NCBI GenBank assembly: GCA_963837775.1
Contig: CAWIOX010000033.1
Location: 149,100-213,099 of the forward strand
Direction of reading: 5' to 3'
DNA from: CAWIOX01 sp963837775
Lineage (GTDB): Bacteria > Pseudomonadota > Gammaproteobacteria > Burkholderiales > Burkholderiaceae_D
Length of the DNA stretch: 64,000 nucleotides
The notes beneath the pieces were generated by a model, which ran no database searches, was not told the DNA's origin, and was given only the letters and a program-made list of their open reading frames with translations. The position numbers and the translations under genes were made by a program. The stretch's first letter is position 1, and the number at the start of each line of letters is the position of its first letter. Of this stretch, positions 19,410 to 29,400 are shown piece after piece.

Positions 19410-21193
19410 CAGAAACTGAATCCCAAGGAAAAATGCAGCCTGATTTTTTCCACTTTCTGCCCGTAAGCCAGATCCAGGTTGATCGGACCTACCGGGCTGC
19501 GCCAGCGCGCACCGAAGCCGTAACCGGCGCTCGGCTTCAACGCGCTGAGGCTGTCGGCCGCATTGCCGGCATCGACGAATAGCGCTGCGCCCCATTTCGG
19601 CAGGAACCAGTATTGGTATTCGGCACTGCCGACTGCCAGATAGCGGCCGCCGACGGTTGCACCGTTCTGCGCCACGCCCAGGCTCTGGTACGCATAACCG
19701 CGCACCGACTGGTCGCCGCCGGCACGAAACAGGAAGGCGTCAGGAATGCCCAGCTTGTCGATCGAGCCGACCGCGCCGAACTCGCCGCGCAGGATCAGGT
19801 TGCTGCTCTTGCCGAGCGGATGGTAATACACGGCTTTGGCGTAAGCGCGCGCAAAAGTGCGGTCGGTCAAGATCGGCTGCAGTGCGCCGCCCAGTTGCGC
19901 GGTGAGCACGTAACCGTCGGTCGGGAACAGCAGGCTGTCGGTGCGACGCAATGTCACGCCGTAAGTCAGCGGCAACGCCTGGCTGCGCGGCTGCTCCAGG
20001 CCGGCCACCGTCTTCTGCTCGCGCACGTACTCCAGGCTCAGATTGCGTTCCAGCGACGGTTGGCCCCATTGCCGCTTGGCGGCGATGCTGGCCAGCCGGG
20101 TCACCTCGCCCTCGATCGCCGCGCGCTCATACGACAGGCCGACGCTGTGCCGGTAGCCCTCCGGCGTGACCGGAAAATACAGGTCGCCGTGCAGCGATTG
20201 TTTCTTGGTTTCCAGCGTCAGCGCGCTTTTTATTTTCAGATTGCGGTCCAGTAAATTCAGGTCTTCATAGGTCAGATGCGCGCGCTTGCCGGTGTTGGTG
20301 CTGTAACCGACGCCGACGCCGGCCTTCTTTTTCTGGTTCTCCACCACCGTCACCGTGACCGGCACCACGGACTGATCCGCTTGCGGCTCGGCCACCACCT
20401 CGACCCGGCTGAAATAGCCAGTGTCCTGCAGCTGCCCCTGCCATGCGCGCAAGGCGGTCTCGCTGTAGACCTCGCCGGGCTTGACCGGACTGTCGCGGCT
20501 GACGATGTCGGCCGGATAGCGGCTCAGGCCCTCGATATTGACCGCGCCGAACGTCATGCCGGGGCCGCTGTCGAGCACCACCCGCAGCGCGACCCGGTGC
20601 GACTCCGGGTCCACCGTGGCGCGCGTTTCGTTCAGCGTGGCGCCCGGATAACGCGCGATGATCACCTGCCGCAGCAATGCCGCCTTGGCGGCTTCCCAAT
20701 CCTGCTGCCGGAAAATCCGCCCCGCCGGCAGCGCCCAATTGCTGCGCAGCGCGGCCCGGCTCGGTTGCTGGTCTTCCGCCTGGCTGGCCAGCGGCCCCAG
20801 AAAAACCAGTTCGACGTTTCCGACCAGCACCGGCGCTCCCGGCGTGACGCTGAAGCGGACCTGCCAGGCCGCGCCCCGCTGTTCGATCTGCGGCGCGATC
20901 TCAGGCGAGTAATAGCCCTCGGTCTCCAGCAAGCCCTTGATCTCTTCCGGCGTCTGCCGATACAGGCGCTGCAATTGCTCGGCATCGATGCGGGCATTGC
21001 CGCGCCAGCGGATCAGCTCCAGATTCTGCTCCAGCAAGGCCTTCAACTCTGAAGGGGCGTCGATCTGCACCCGGTAATCCAGGCCGTCGGCGCGCGCGGT
21101 CAGCGCGCACAGCAGCAGGCCGGCACAAAACGCAGCGCGCCCGGCTTGCCAGCGAAATCTGTCTCTGAATCCGGTTGCGCGCGCTTTTTGCAT
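19409..21193 (-). CDS. tamA: TamA, outer membrane Omp85-family protein
   Basis: A 594-residue Omp85-family outer-membrane protein. Signal peptide MQKARATGF...ALTARA; three POTRA-like domains follow (about residues 35-280), and a 16-strand barrel starts near KAGVGVGYSTNTGKRAHLTY. The barrel has the family VRGY motif (FRAGGDQSVRGYAYQSLG) and ends IRLHFSLGFSF with terminal Phe. It pairs with TamB, whose start overlaps its stop by one base. The frame is intact. It is divergent from queC, with about 165 bases between the two starts. Confidence 0.93.
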   Translation of the reverse strand: MQKARATGFRDRFRWQAGRAAFCAGLLLCALTARADGLDYRVQIDAPSELKALLEQNLELIRWRGNARIDAEQLQRLYRQTPEEIKGLLETEGYYSPEIAPQIEQRGAAWQVRFSVTPGAPVLVGNVELVFLGPLASQAEDQQPSRAALRSNWALPAGRIFRQQDWEAAKAALLRQVIIARYPGATLNETRATVDPESHRVALRVVLDSGPGMTFGAVNIEGLSRYPADIVSRDSPVKPGEVYSETALRAWQGQLQDTGYFSRVEVVAEPQADQSVVPVTVTVVENQKKKAGVGVGYSTNTGKRAHLTYEDLNLLDRNLKIKSALTLETKKQSLHGDLYFPVTPEGYRHSVGLSYERAAIEGEVTRLASIAAKRQWGQPSLERNLSLEYVREQKTVAGLEQPRSQALPLTYGVTLRRTDSLLFPTDGYVLTAQLGGALQPILTDRTFARAYAKAVYYHPLGKSSNLILRGEFGAVGSIDKLGIPDAFLFRAGGDQSVRGYAYQSLGVAQNGATVGGRYLAVGSAEYQYWFLPKWGAALFVDAGNAADSLSALKPSAGYGFGARWRSPVGPINLDLAYGQKVEKIRLHFSLGFSF

Positions 21194-21304
21194 AAATTTG
21201 TATTAGGGTTCTTGAAATTGTCGACTTCTTGTACCATGGTACCGGACACGGCAGGGGAGTACCCGATCAATCCAACCCTTAGCCGCAATATTTCCGTGCA
21301 ACAC

Positions 21305-21335
21305 AAAATATACTGGCATGAGTATTTTTTACGAC
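21305..21335 (-). repeat. Intergenic repeat family, partial copy C
   Basis: This copy contains only the AAAATATACTG ... GTATTTTTTA half of the repeat and ends 24 bases before the queC start. Unlike the other copies it lies in a 5' leader, not at a 3' end. It may be a truncated copy or a chance partial match. Confidence 0.4.
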
Positions 21336-21358
21336 GCCTCAACCTTCACAGGATAGCT

Positions 21359-22070
21359 ATGACACTTCCCGACGGCGCACTGGTGCTTTTCAGCGGCGGC
21401 CAGGACTCGACCACCTGCCTGGCATGGGCGCTGACCCATTATACGAAGGTCGAGACCATCGGCTTTGATTACGGCCAGCGCCATGCGGTGGAGCTGACGG
21501 TGCGCCCCACCGTGCTGCAAAAGATGCGCGTCCCAATCGGCCGACTGGGACCGCAAGCTGGGCCAGGACCACATGATCGACCTGTCGCTGATCAGCAAGA
21601 TTTCGGATACCGCATTAACCCAGAACGTCGAGATCGCGATGCTGGAAAACGGCTTGCCGAATACCTTCGTGCCGGGGCGCAACCTGCTGTTCATGACGGT
21701 GGCGGCGACGGTCGCCTACCGGCGCGGCCTGAACGTGCTGGTCGGCGGCATGTGCGAGACCGATTTTTCCGGCTACCCGGATTGCCGCGACGACACGATG
21801 AAGGCGCTGCAGGTCGCGCTCAACCTCGGCATGGCGAGCCGCCTGAAAGTCGAAACCCCGCTGATGTGGATCGACAAGCGCCAGACCTGGGAACTGGCGC
21901 AACAGCTGGGCGGGCAGGCGCTGGTCGACCTGATCCGCAGCGACACCCATACCTGCTATCTGGGCGAACGCGGCACGCTGCACGACTGGGGCTACGGCTG
22001 CGGCACATGTCCGGCGTGTGAGTTGCGCGCGCGCGGCTATCAGCAATTCATGCAGACGCGCGCCGCATAG
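21359..22070 (+). CDS. queC: QueC, 7-cyano-7-deazaguanine synthase
   Basis: An ATP-dependent ligase that converts 7-carboxy-7-deazaguanine to preQ0 in queuosine tRNA modification. The N-terminal PP-loop is LVLFSGGQDSTTCLAWAL and is followed by GFDYGQRHAVEL. The C-terminal zinc site is CGTCPACELRARGY. The length after repair is about 236 residues, as expected. The frame breaks at 21531-21532, where G-T/C-C seems to be written as GTCC; merging restores KMR(V/A)QSADWDRKLGQDH. The other queuosine genes are not nearby. No preQ1 riboswitch fold was found in the short leader. Confidence 0.92.
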
Positions 22071-22181
22071 CCAGCTGCCGTCGGCCCACCCGGCGCCAAT
22101 CCGGGTTCACAGGTGATCTGCCTGTGCCTACACACATTTCTTCGCAACAATTTTAGAAACGCGTGTAAAGCGCTCTTTTTC

Positions 22182-22709
22182 ATGGCATCCAACAAAGCAC
22201 ATCATGCAACCGGATGGGCCGCCGGCATCATTGCCGCAGCCCTGGTTGCGCAAGCGGGCGCAGGCGGCCCTTATCACCTGTGGAGCCTGCTCGCGCTGGC
22301 CGCTGGCATTCTCGGCGGCACCGCGCCGGACTGGCTGGAAGTGGCATGGTGGTCGCGCCGCCACCGCCTGTGGATCACCCATCGCAGCTGGACACACTGG
22401 GGCGTTGCCTGGCTTGCGCTGCTGGCGTACTCTTATCAGGCGCTGGGGCACCGGGCCTGGGCGCCATTGCTATTTGGTTTTGCCGCCGGCGGCGTCATGC
22501 ATCTGCTGGCCGACTGGCCCAACCCCTTGGGCGTCCCCTGGCTGGTCGGACGGCATTCGCTCAAGCTCTGGAAAAGCGGCCGCTGCGACATCATCGTGAT
22601 CGCCGCATCCTGGCTGGCCGCCCTGATCGTCGCCGACGATGTCTTCTTCCAGAATATCCACTCGCTGAAAATGGTTGCTTTCGTAAGATCATTGTCGATG
22701 TGGTCCTGA
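22182..22709 (+). CDS. YdjM-like (DUF457) inner-membrane metal-dependent hydrolase family
   Basis: A 175-residue membrane protein with about four helices. It has the features of the LexA-binding/YdjM family: an early HHATGWAAG, GGTAPDWLE after the second helix, THRSWTHWG, and HLLADWPNPLG. The conserved His and Asp residues around these helices are thought to bind metal. ATG at 22182 is preferred to the in-frame ATG at 22113 because the family start is MASNKAHHATG. Its substrate is unknown; the family includes phospholipid-processing and DNA-damage-associated members. Confidence 0.78.
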   Translation: MASNKAHHATGWAAGIIAAALVAQAGAGGPYHLWSLLALAAGILGGTAPDWLEVAWWSRRHRLWITHRSWTHWGVAWLALLAYSYQALGHRAWAPLLFGFAAGGVMHLLADWPNPLGVPWLVGRHSLKLWKSGRCDIIVIAASWLAALIVADDVFFQNIHSLKMVAFVRSLSMWS

Positions 22710-22852
22710 ATTTTCACTTCGGCGTAACATATGCAGTCCGATGCAGGTGAGCAGGCGTCGGACAGTCCTGAGCTCGGCGACTTCAGTCTGAACCGGCTGT
22801 CGCCGGCCAGGTGCGCGCCGGCTCATATGCGACAAACCGATTGCATAAAATC

Positions 22853-23932
22853 ATGCGCCCATCCGGCTACCTCGAGTCACGCGACAGATTTAATACTCTT
22901 GCGAAAAGTCTGGGTGCGGCGTCGCGCAGTTTCGCCTACGACGACCAAATAGTCGATGGAATCCGCCTGTCCACCGATACCGCTTATCTCGGCCCTGCCG
23001 ACGCCCAGACAATTGTGGTGATTGCCAGCGGCACCCATGGGGTAGAGGGGTACGCGGGAGCGGTTTGCCAGTGTCATTTCATGGAAACCTATCTTGCACG
23101 CTGGGCGAGCAGCAGCATCGCTTACCTGCTGGTCCATGCAGTCAATCCCTGGGGATTCTTGAATGACCGCCGCGTCACTCGGGAAGGCGTCGATCTGAAT
23201 CGTAATTTTGTTGATTTTCCGGTCCCCGCTGCGCAGCTTTCCGGCTATCGCGCCTATCATCATCTTCTGGTATCAAATTTCCGCCCGCTGCCGGCCGGGC
23301 TGTGGAATGAGCTGCGTCTGCTGGCATGCATGCTGACACGCCGGCAGCGCAAGTCAGCGCAGGCCGCGATCACCGCCGGGCAATACGCATATCCTGACGG
23401 CTTGTTCTTCGGCGGATTCGCCCCGACCAAGAGCCGGATTGTATGGGAGCAAATTATTCATGCGTACCTGCCCGGGCGCAGGCGCGCGTGCCTGCTCGAC
23501 ATTCACACCGGGCTGGGAAAACGCGGGGCTGGTGAACTGATCAGCTACCTGCCCCGGTCTTCGGCCGCGTTCCAGCGGATGTCCGGCTGGTTCCACGGCA
23601 GCCTGAGATCGATGGCAAACGGGGACTCGGTCAGCATGCCGCTCACTGGCGATTTGACCGCCGCATTCGACCGCTCCGTGGACGCGCACAGCTGCGCGCT
23701 CGGGCTTGAGTTCGGCACCTGTGCCCCGCTCAAAGTACTCAATGCGCTGCGCGCCGACCAGTGGTACTGCAATAATGCGGCAACCCTGTCCGAAAAGCAG
23801 CGGCAGCGGGTGCGCCAGAAAATGAAAAATGCATTTTTCCCGTCCGACCCGCAGTGGTCTATCCAGATTACCGGACGATTCGATCAAGTGATGGAACAAC
23901 TGATCGCAGGCATCACAGAAAACGGAAACTAA
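22853..23932 (+). CDS. DUF2817 (M14-like) metallopeptidase family protein
   Basis: About 359 residues resembling zinc carboxypeptidases of the DUF2817 group. Zinc and catalytic motifs are readable: SGTHGVEGYAG (His and Glu ligands), VNPWGFLNDRRV, GVDLNRNFVDF, LLDIHTGLGKRG (His ligand) and LGLEFGTCAPLK (catalytic Glu). There is no signal peptide, so it is probably cytoplasmic. Start 22853 is chosen because homology begins at SGYLESRDRFNTLAKSL; an upstream ATG at 22811 would add 14 residues. The natural substrate is not known. Confidence 0.82.
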   Translation: MRPSGYLESRDRFNTLAKSLGAASRSFAYDDQIVDGIRLSTDTAYLGPADAQTIVVIASGTHGVEGYAGAVCQCHFMETYLARWASSSIAYLLVHAVNPWGFLNDRRVTREGVDLNRNFVDFPVPAAQLSGYRAYHHLLVSNFRPLPAGLWNELRLLACMLTRRQRKSAQAAITAGQYAYPDGLFFGGFAPTKSRIVWEQIIHAYLPGRRRACLLDIHTGLGKRGAGELISYLPRSSAAFQRMSGWFHGSLRSMANGDSVSMPLTGDLTAAFDRSVDAHSCALGLEFGTCAPLKVLNALRADQWYCNNAATLSEKQRQRVRQKMKNAFFPSDPQWSIQITGRFDQVMEQLIAGITENGN

Positions 23933-23972
23933 TTCCTGCCTGAGTTCCGGTAACACTGTTTCAGTGCCGACG

Positions 23973-24635
23973 TCAGGATGGTTGCGCGACTTTAGATCTG
24001 CCGGCGGCCAGTTTCTTGTTCTTTTCTGCCAATGTCTTGATCAGGCCATCGATTCCGGACTTGCCTATTTCACTGGCAAAAGTCGACTTGTAGGTCTCAA
24101 CCAGCCACGCACCCAGCACATTGAGATCATAAATTTTCCAGCCGGACGGCGTCTTTTCAAGGCGGTAGTCGAGCTGAATCGGCGCGTCGCCAGCCTGCAC
24201 CACTTCGGAACGCACTACCACTTTGGTGGCGGACGGATCGTCCCGCAACGGCTTGAACACCAGTTTTTGGTCTTTGACCCGAGACAGCGCACCCGCATAG
24301 GTATGCATCAGCAACTGGCGGAATTCATTGGCCAGTTGCTGTTGCTGCTCAGGCGTTGCTTCACGCCAATAGCGCCCGGCCGCCAAGGCGGTCGTGCGCT
24401 GGAAATCCACATGGGGGAAGACCTTGGTCTCCACCAATTCGAACACATGCTTTCGGTTCCCGCCCTGGATATCCTTATCCGTTCTGGCAATATCCAGCAC
24501 CTCCTGACTGACCCGTTTGACGAGCACATCCGGTGCCTCTTGCGCCGCAGATCCGGCAACAAATGCCAAACAAATAGCGATCACAATGCCAAGAAATTTG
24601 ATCAATTTTTTTAGATTTTGATGGAAGTAACGCAT
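23973..24635 (-). CDS. mlaC: MlaC/Ttg2D-family phospholipid-binding protein
   Basis: A periplasmic shuttle of the Mla pathway, which moves phospholipids between the outer membrane and the MlaFEDB complex. The signal peptide spans LIKFLGIVIAICLAFVAGSAA. The mature part has family landmarks FELVETKVFPHVDFQRTTAL, ARYWREATPEQQ-like, EFRQLLMHTYAGAL and a C-terminal WKIYDLNVLGAWLVETYKSTF block. ATG at 24635 is preferred to a start 24 bases further upstream. The gene stands alone; mlaA, D, E, F and B are not in the window, which is unusual because the pathway is normally one operon. Confidence 0.85.
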   Translation of the reverse strand: MRYFHQNLKKLIKFLGIVIAICLAFVAGSAAQEAPDVLVKRVSQEVLDIARTDKDIQGGNRKHVFELVETKVFPHVDFQRTTALAAGRYWREATPEQQQQLANEFRQLLMHTYAGALSRVKDQKLVFKPLRDDPSATKVVVRSEVVQAGDAPIQLDYRLEKTPSGWKIYDLNVLGAWLVETYKSTFASEIGKSGIDGLIKTLAEKNKKLAAGRSKVAQPS

Positions 24636-24959
24636 ACCAACCCCCTCTCCGATCGTCAATTCGTCCTCGGATTCCTGTCGAGATTGCAGCCCCTGTTCTT
24701 CAAAGCCATCTTCAGCCTGCCCGTCTCCCTACCCCGGTTTGACGACCGAATCCTGATGAGGTTCCGCAGACGTGTAGCGTCAAGTTGCGCACCGGCCGCC
24801 TGCGTACAGCGCGAGCGGCATTTGGTTCAGGTTGGCGCGCAAGCCCGGCAGGGCATACTGATCTTGCCTGTGTCTTGACAATAGTGCGCTTGCACAATGC
24901 ATTGCCTATGGCACAATTGTTGTTTTTTGTTAACCACCTTCACCACGACAGGGCATTGC

Positions 24960-26244
24960 ATGAAAATCGAAACCATGGCCGTCCACGCCGGCTACTCGCC
25001 GGACCCGACCACCAAATCCGCAGCGGTACCGATTTACCAGACCGTCGCTTACGCTTTCGACAGCGCGCAGCACGGCGCCGACCTGTTCGACCTGAAGGTG
25101 CCCGGCAATATCTACACCCGCATCATGAACCCGACCCAGGACGTGCTGGAAAAACGCGTGGCCGCGCTCGAAGGCGGGATCGCCGCGCTGGCGGTCGCGT
25201 CCGGCATGGCCGCGATCACCTATGCGATCCAGACCATCACCGAGGCCGGCGACAACTTCATCTCGGCCAGCCAGCTGTACGGCGGCACTTACAACCTGTT
25301 CGCGCACACGCTGCCGCAGATGGGCATCGAAGTGCGCTTCGCCGATGCGCGCCAGCCCGACACTTTCGCCGCGCTGATCGACGCCCGCACCAAGGCCATC
25401 TTCTGCGAGTCGGTCGGCAATCCGCTGGGTAACGTCACCGATTTCGCCAAGCTGGCCGAGATCGCGCACGCGCACGGCATCCCGCTGATCGTCGACAATA
25501 CCGTGCCCAGCCCCTACCTGTGCCGGCCGATCGAGCACGGCGCCGATATCGTGGTCCATTCGCTGACCAAATACCTGGGCGGCCACGGCAACAGCGTCGG
25601 CGGCGCGATCGTCGACAGCGGCAAATTCCCGTGGGCCGAGCACAAGGAACGCTTCAAGCGCCTGAACGAACCGGACGTGTCCTACCACGGCGTGGTGTAC
25701 ACCGAAGCGCTGGGACCTGCCGCCTACATCGGCCGCGCCCGCGTGGTGCCGCTGCGCAACATGGGGGCGGCGATTTCGCCGATGAACGCGTTCCTGATCC
25801 TGCAAGGGATCGAAACCCTGGCGCTGCGCATGGACCGCATCTGCGACAACGCGCTGGCGCTCGCGCACTACCTGGAGAACCATCCGAAAGTGGCATGGGT
25901 CAATTACGCCGGCCTGGAAAATCATCCGGACCACGCGCTGGTCAAGAAATACATGGGCGGCAAGGCCTCCGGCATCCTGTCGTTCGGCCTGAAATACAGC
26001 GACTGCCGACCCGCGCGCGGCCGGCGCACGGGTACTCGATGCGCTGCAACTGTTTACCCGCCTGGTCAACATCGGCGACGCCAAATCGCTGGCGACCCAC
26101 CCGGCATCGACCACCCACCGCCAGCTGAATGCGGCAGAACTGGCCAAAGCCGGCGTATCCGAAGACATGGTGCGGCTGTCGGTCGGCATCGAGCATATCG
26201 ATGACCTGAAGGCGGATCTGGAGCAGGCGCTGGCGGCGGTCTGA
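24960..26244 (+). CDS. metY: O-acetylhomoserine aminocarboxypropyltransferase
   Basis: A PLP enzyme of trans-sulfuration type that makes homocysteine from O-acetylhomoserine and sulfide. It starts MKIETMAVHAGYSPDPTTKS, has YTRIMNPTQDVLEKRVAALE, SGMAAITYAI, the PLP lysine in VHSLTKYLGGHGNSVGG, and, after repair, the C-terminal FTRLVNIGDAKSLATHPAST. About 427 residues is normal. The frame breaks at 26004-26005, where GAC/GAT is written GACT; merging gives KYSDADPRAAGARVLDALQL through to the TGA at 26244. A possible promoter TTGACA lies about 80 bases upstream. It may cooperate functionally with the ahcY-metF unit 20 kb away. Confidence 0.9.
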
Positions 26245-26267
26245 TGCGCTGACCAGCTCAGTTTCGC

Positions 26268-26320
26268 AGGATGGGTGAAACCCATCGATCGAGCTCAATG
26301 CGATGGGTTTCACCCATCCT
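26268..26320. repeat. 20-bp perfect inverted repeat (dispersed palindrome type)
   Basis: AGGATGGGTGAAACCCATCG (26268-26287) and CGATGGGTTTCACCCATCCT (26301-26320) are exact complements around a 13-base loop. Each arm is itself nearly palindromic. Sequences of this GGATGGGTGAAACCCATC type are scattered in many beta- and gammaproteobacterial intergenic regions. Confidence 0.65.
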
Positions 26321-26334
26321 ACGCGCTGAAAACA

Positions 26335-26368
26335 AAATAGCCGGCATATCTTCATATGCCGGCTATTT
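26335..26368. terminator. Bidirectional intrinsic terminator between metY and iorAB
   Basis: AAATAGCCGGCATAT (26335-26349) pairs perfectly with ATATGCCGGCTATTT (26354-26368) around CTTC, with A-rich and T-rich flanks on either side. It lies between the convergent metY and indolepyruvate oxidoreductase genes and can serve both. Confidence 0.85.
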
Positions 26369-26406
26369 CATTTAAAACGCCTTCCTGAGCAGGAAAACCC
26401 TACGCT

Positions 26407-29400
26407 TCAAGCCACATGCTTGGCCGCCGCGGTGATCGGGATCACCTTGGGCGAATTCGGCGCATCGAACTCGCTCAGCAATCCCGCTTCCTTCTGCTGC
26501 GCCGCCGCCAGATACCTTTCCTTCACATGGCCGTAACCGCGGATATCTTCCGGAATGCTGGCGATCGCGACCGCTTTCGACAGGTTATCTGTCTTCAACT
26601 TCGGCAACAGTTGCATGATCGTGTTGCGATATTGCGCGATCAGAGCGCGCTCGGTCCTGCGCTCCTCGGTATAGCCGAACACATCGAGCGCGCTGCCGCG
26701 CAACGACTTGAACTTGGCCAGCAGGCCGAAGGCTTTCATCATCCACGGTCCGAATTGCTGCTTGATCAGGTGGCCCTTGTCATCGCGCTTGGCAAATAGC
26801 GGCGGCGCGAGGTGGAAGTTGATCGCGTAATCGCCTTCAAACATGTCGGCGATCTTCTTCTGGAACTTGCCATCGGTGTACAGCCGCGCGACTTCATACT
26901 CGTCCTTGTAGGCCATCAGCTTGAAGTAATAGCGCGCGACCGCCTCGGTCAGGCGCAAGGACTTGCCGGCACCGGCCAGCCGGCTTTCCGCGCTGCGCAC
27001 CTGCTCGACCAGATCGCGATACTGCTGCGCGTATGCCGGATTCTGATAGGCAGTCAGCACCTCGACCCGCTTGGCGATGGTGTCGTCCAGGCTTGGCGCA
27101 CGCTTGATCTCGATCACTTGCGCCGGCGCGACCAGGCGCTGCACCGCAGCCAGATCGTTGGCGGCGATGCGGCCCCAGTTGAACGCCTGCTTGTTGAAGT
27201 CGATCGCGACGCCATTGAGCTCAATCGCGCGCATCAGCGCGGCTTCGGTCAGCGGCACCCAGCCTTTTTGCCAGGTGTAGCCGAGCAGGAACATATTGGT
27301 CGCAATAGTGTCGCCCATCAATGCGGTGGCGATGCTGCCGGCATCGACCAGCTCGACCCGGTCGGCGCCGCAGGCTTTGCGGATATCGTCCTCGGCAGAT
27401 TCGGCCGGGAATTGCCAGTCCGGATTCTTGATGAAGGTCGAGGTCGGCGTGCCGTTCAGGTTGATCGCGGCGTGGGTGCGCCCTTCGCCCATGCGCGACA
27501 GCGCATCCTTGCCGGCGGTGACGATCAGATCGCAACCGATGACCAGGTCGGCCATGCCGGTGCCGACCCGGGTCGACTGGATATCGTCGGCCTTGTCCGC
27601 CAGGCGCACGTGCGACATCACTGCGCCGCCTTTTTGCGCCAGGCCGGTCATGTCCAGCACCGAACAGGCCTTGCCTTGCAGATGCGCGGCCATCGCCATG
27701 ATCTGGCCGATGGTGACGACGCCGGTGCCGCCCACGCCGGTGACTAACACGCCGAACGGTTCTGCGGTGCCTGGCAATACCGGTTGCGGCAGGCTGGCGA
27801 CATCGAGCGCATTGCCCGGTTCGATCTTGGCTTTTTCCGGCTTCCTGAGCTTGCCGCCTTCGACCGTGACAAAGCTCGGGCAGAAACCGGTGACGCAGGA
27901 AAAATCCTTGTTGCAGGACGACTGGTTGATCTGGCGCTTGCGGCCGAATTCGGTTTCCAATGGCTCCACCGACAGGCAGTTCGACTGCACGCTGCAATCG
28001 CCGCAGCCTTCGCACACCGCTTCGTTGATCACCGCGCGTTTGGCCGGATCGGGGAAGCCGGGCTTGCCATCCTTGCCGATCTGTTTCCGGCGGCGGCGTT
28101 TTTCGGAAGCGCAGGTCTGGTCGTAAATCATCGCGGACACGCCCTTGGCCACGCGCAGTTCACGCTGCACCGCATCGAGTTCGCTGCGATGGCGCACGGT
28201 GACGCCGGCGGCCCACGGGTAATCGGCCGGATATTTTTCCGGCTCGTCGGTGACCACGATGATCGGGCCGACGCCTTCGGCCGCGATCTGGCGCGAAATC
28301 ATGCCGGGATCGAGCGGGCCGTCGAACGGCTGGCCGCCGGTCATCGCGACCGCGTCGTTGAACAGGATCTTGTAAGTGATGTTGACGTCGCCCGACACCG
28401 CGGCGCGGATCGCCAGCAAGCCGGAATGGTAGTAAGTGCCGTCGCCCAGATTCGAAAACACGTGATTTTCGGTGGTAAACGGCGCCTGGCCGACCCAGGT
28501 CACGCCTTCGCCGCCCATGTGGGTGAAGGTCGAGGTTTCGCGGTCCATCCAGGTCACCATGTAATGGCAACCGATGCCGGCCAGCGCGCGGCTGCCTTCC
28601 GGCACTTTGGTCGAGGTGTTGTGCGGGCAACCGGAACAGAAATGCGGCACCCGATCTTTATTTGCGTCGGGCTTGGCGGCCGCGTTCAGCATCGCCTCCT
28701 TGGCTTCCAGATAGGCGACGCGCTGCTTGACGCGCTGCTCGACCGGATGGCCGGCGAAGTATTTCGAGATGCGGGTCGCAATCGCGCGCGCGATCTGCGC
28801 CGGACTGAGTTCATAGGTGGCCGGCAGCAGCCATTCGCCATGGCCGGAGCCTTGCAGATTGCTCCACTCGCCGCTGTCGTCGAACTTGCCGACCACGCGC
28901 GGACGCACCTTGTCTTCCCAGTTGTACAGCTCTTCCTTCAGCGCGTATTCGAGGATCTGGCGCTTTTCCTCGACCACCAGGATTTCATCCAGGCCGGTGG
29001 CGAACTCGCGCACCCCTTCGGATTCCAGCGGCCAGGTCATGCCGATCTTGTACAGGCGGATCCCGATGTCCTTGGCGATCTGCTCATCGATGCCGAGATC
29101 GGCCAGCGCCTGGCGCGTATCCAGATACGATTTGCCGGCGGTGATGATGCCGATCTTTGCAGCCGGGCTGTCCCAGATGATTTTATTGAGTTTGTTGGCG
29201 CGCACGTAGGCCAGCGCCGCATACCATTTGTAGTTGTTCATCCGGGTTTCCTGCGCCAGCACCGGATCGGGAATGCGGATATTGACGCCGTCCGCAGGCA
29301 ACTCGAAATCGTCAGGAATGATCGGCTGCACGCGGTCCGGATCGATCTCGACCACCGCGCCGGATTCGACGATATCGGTCACGCATTTCATCGCCACCCA

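Noticed and set aside
21300..21358. preQ1 riboswitch before queC
   Set aside because: The leader lacks the conserved stem-loop and A-rich tail of either preQ1 class; the visible structure is the partial intergenic repeat.
24660..24959. SAM-type riboswitch upstream of metY
   Set aside because: No conserved blocks of the SAM or SAH classes were found; only a possible TTGACA promoter element is visible.
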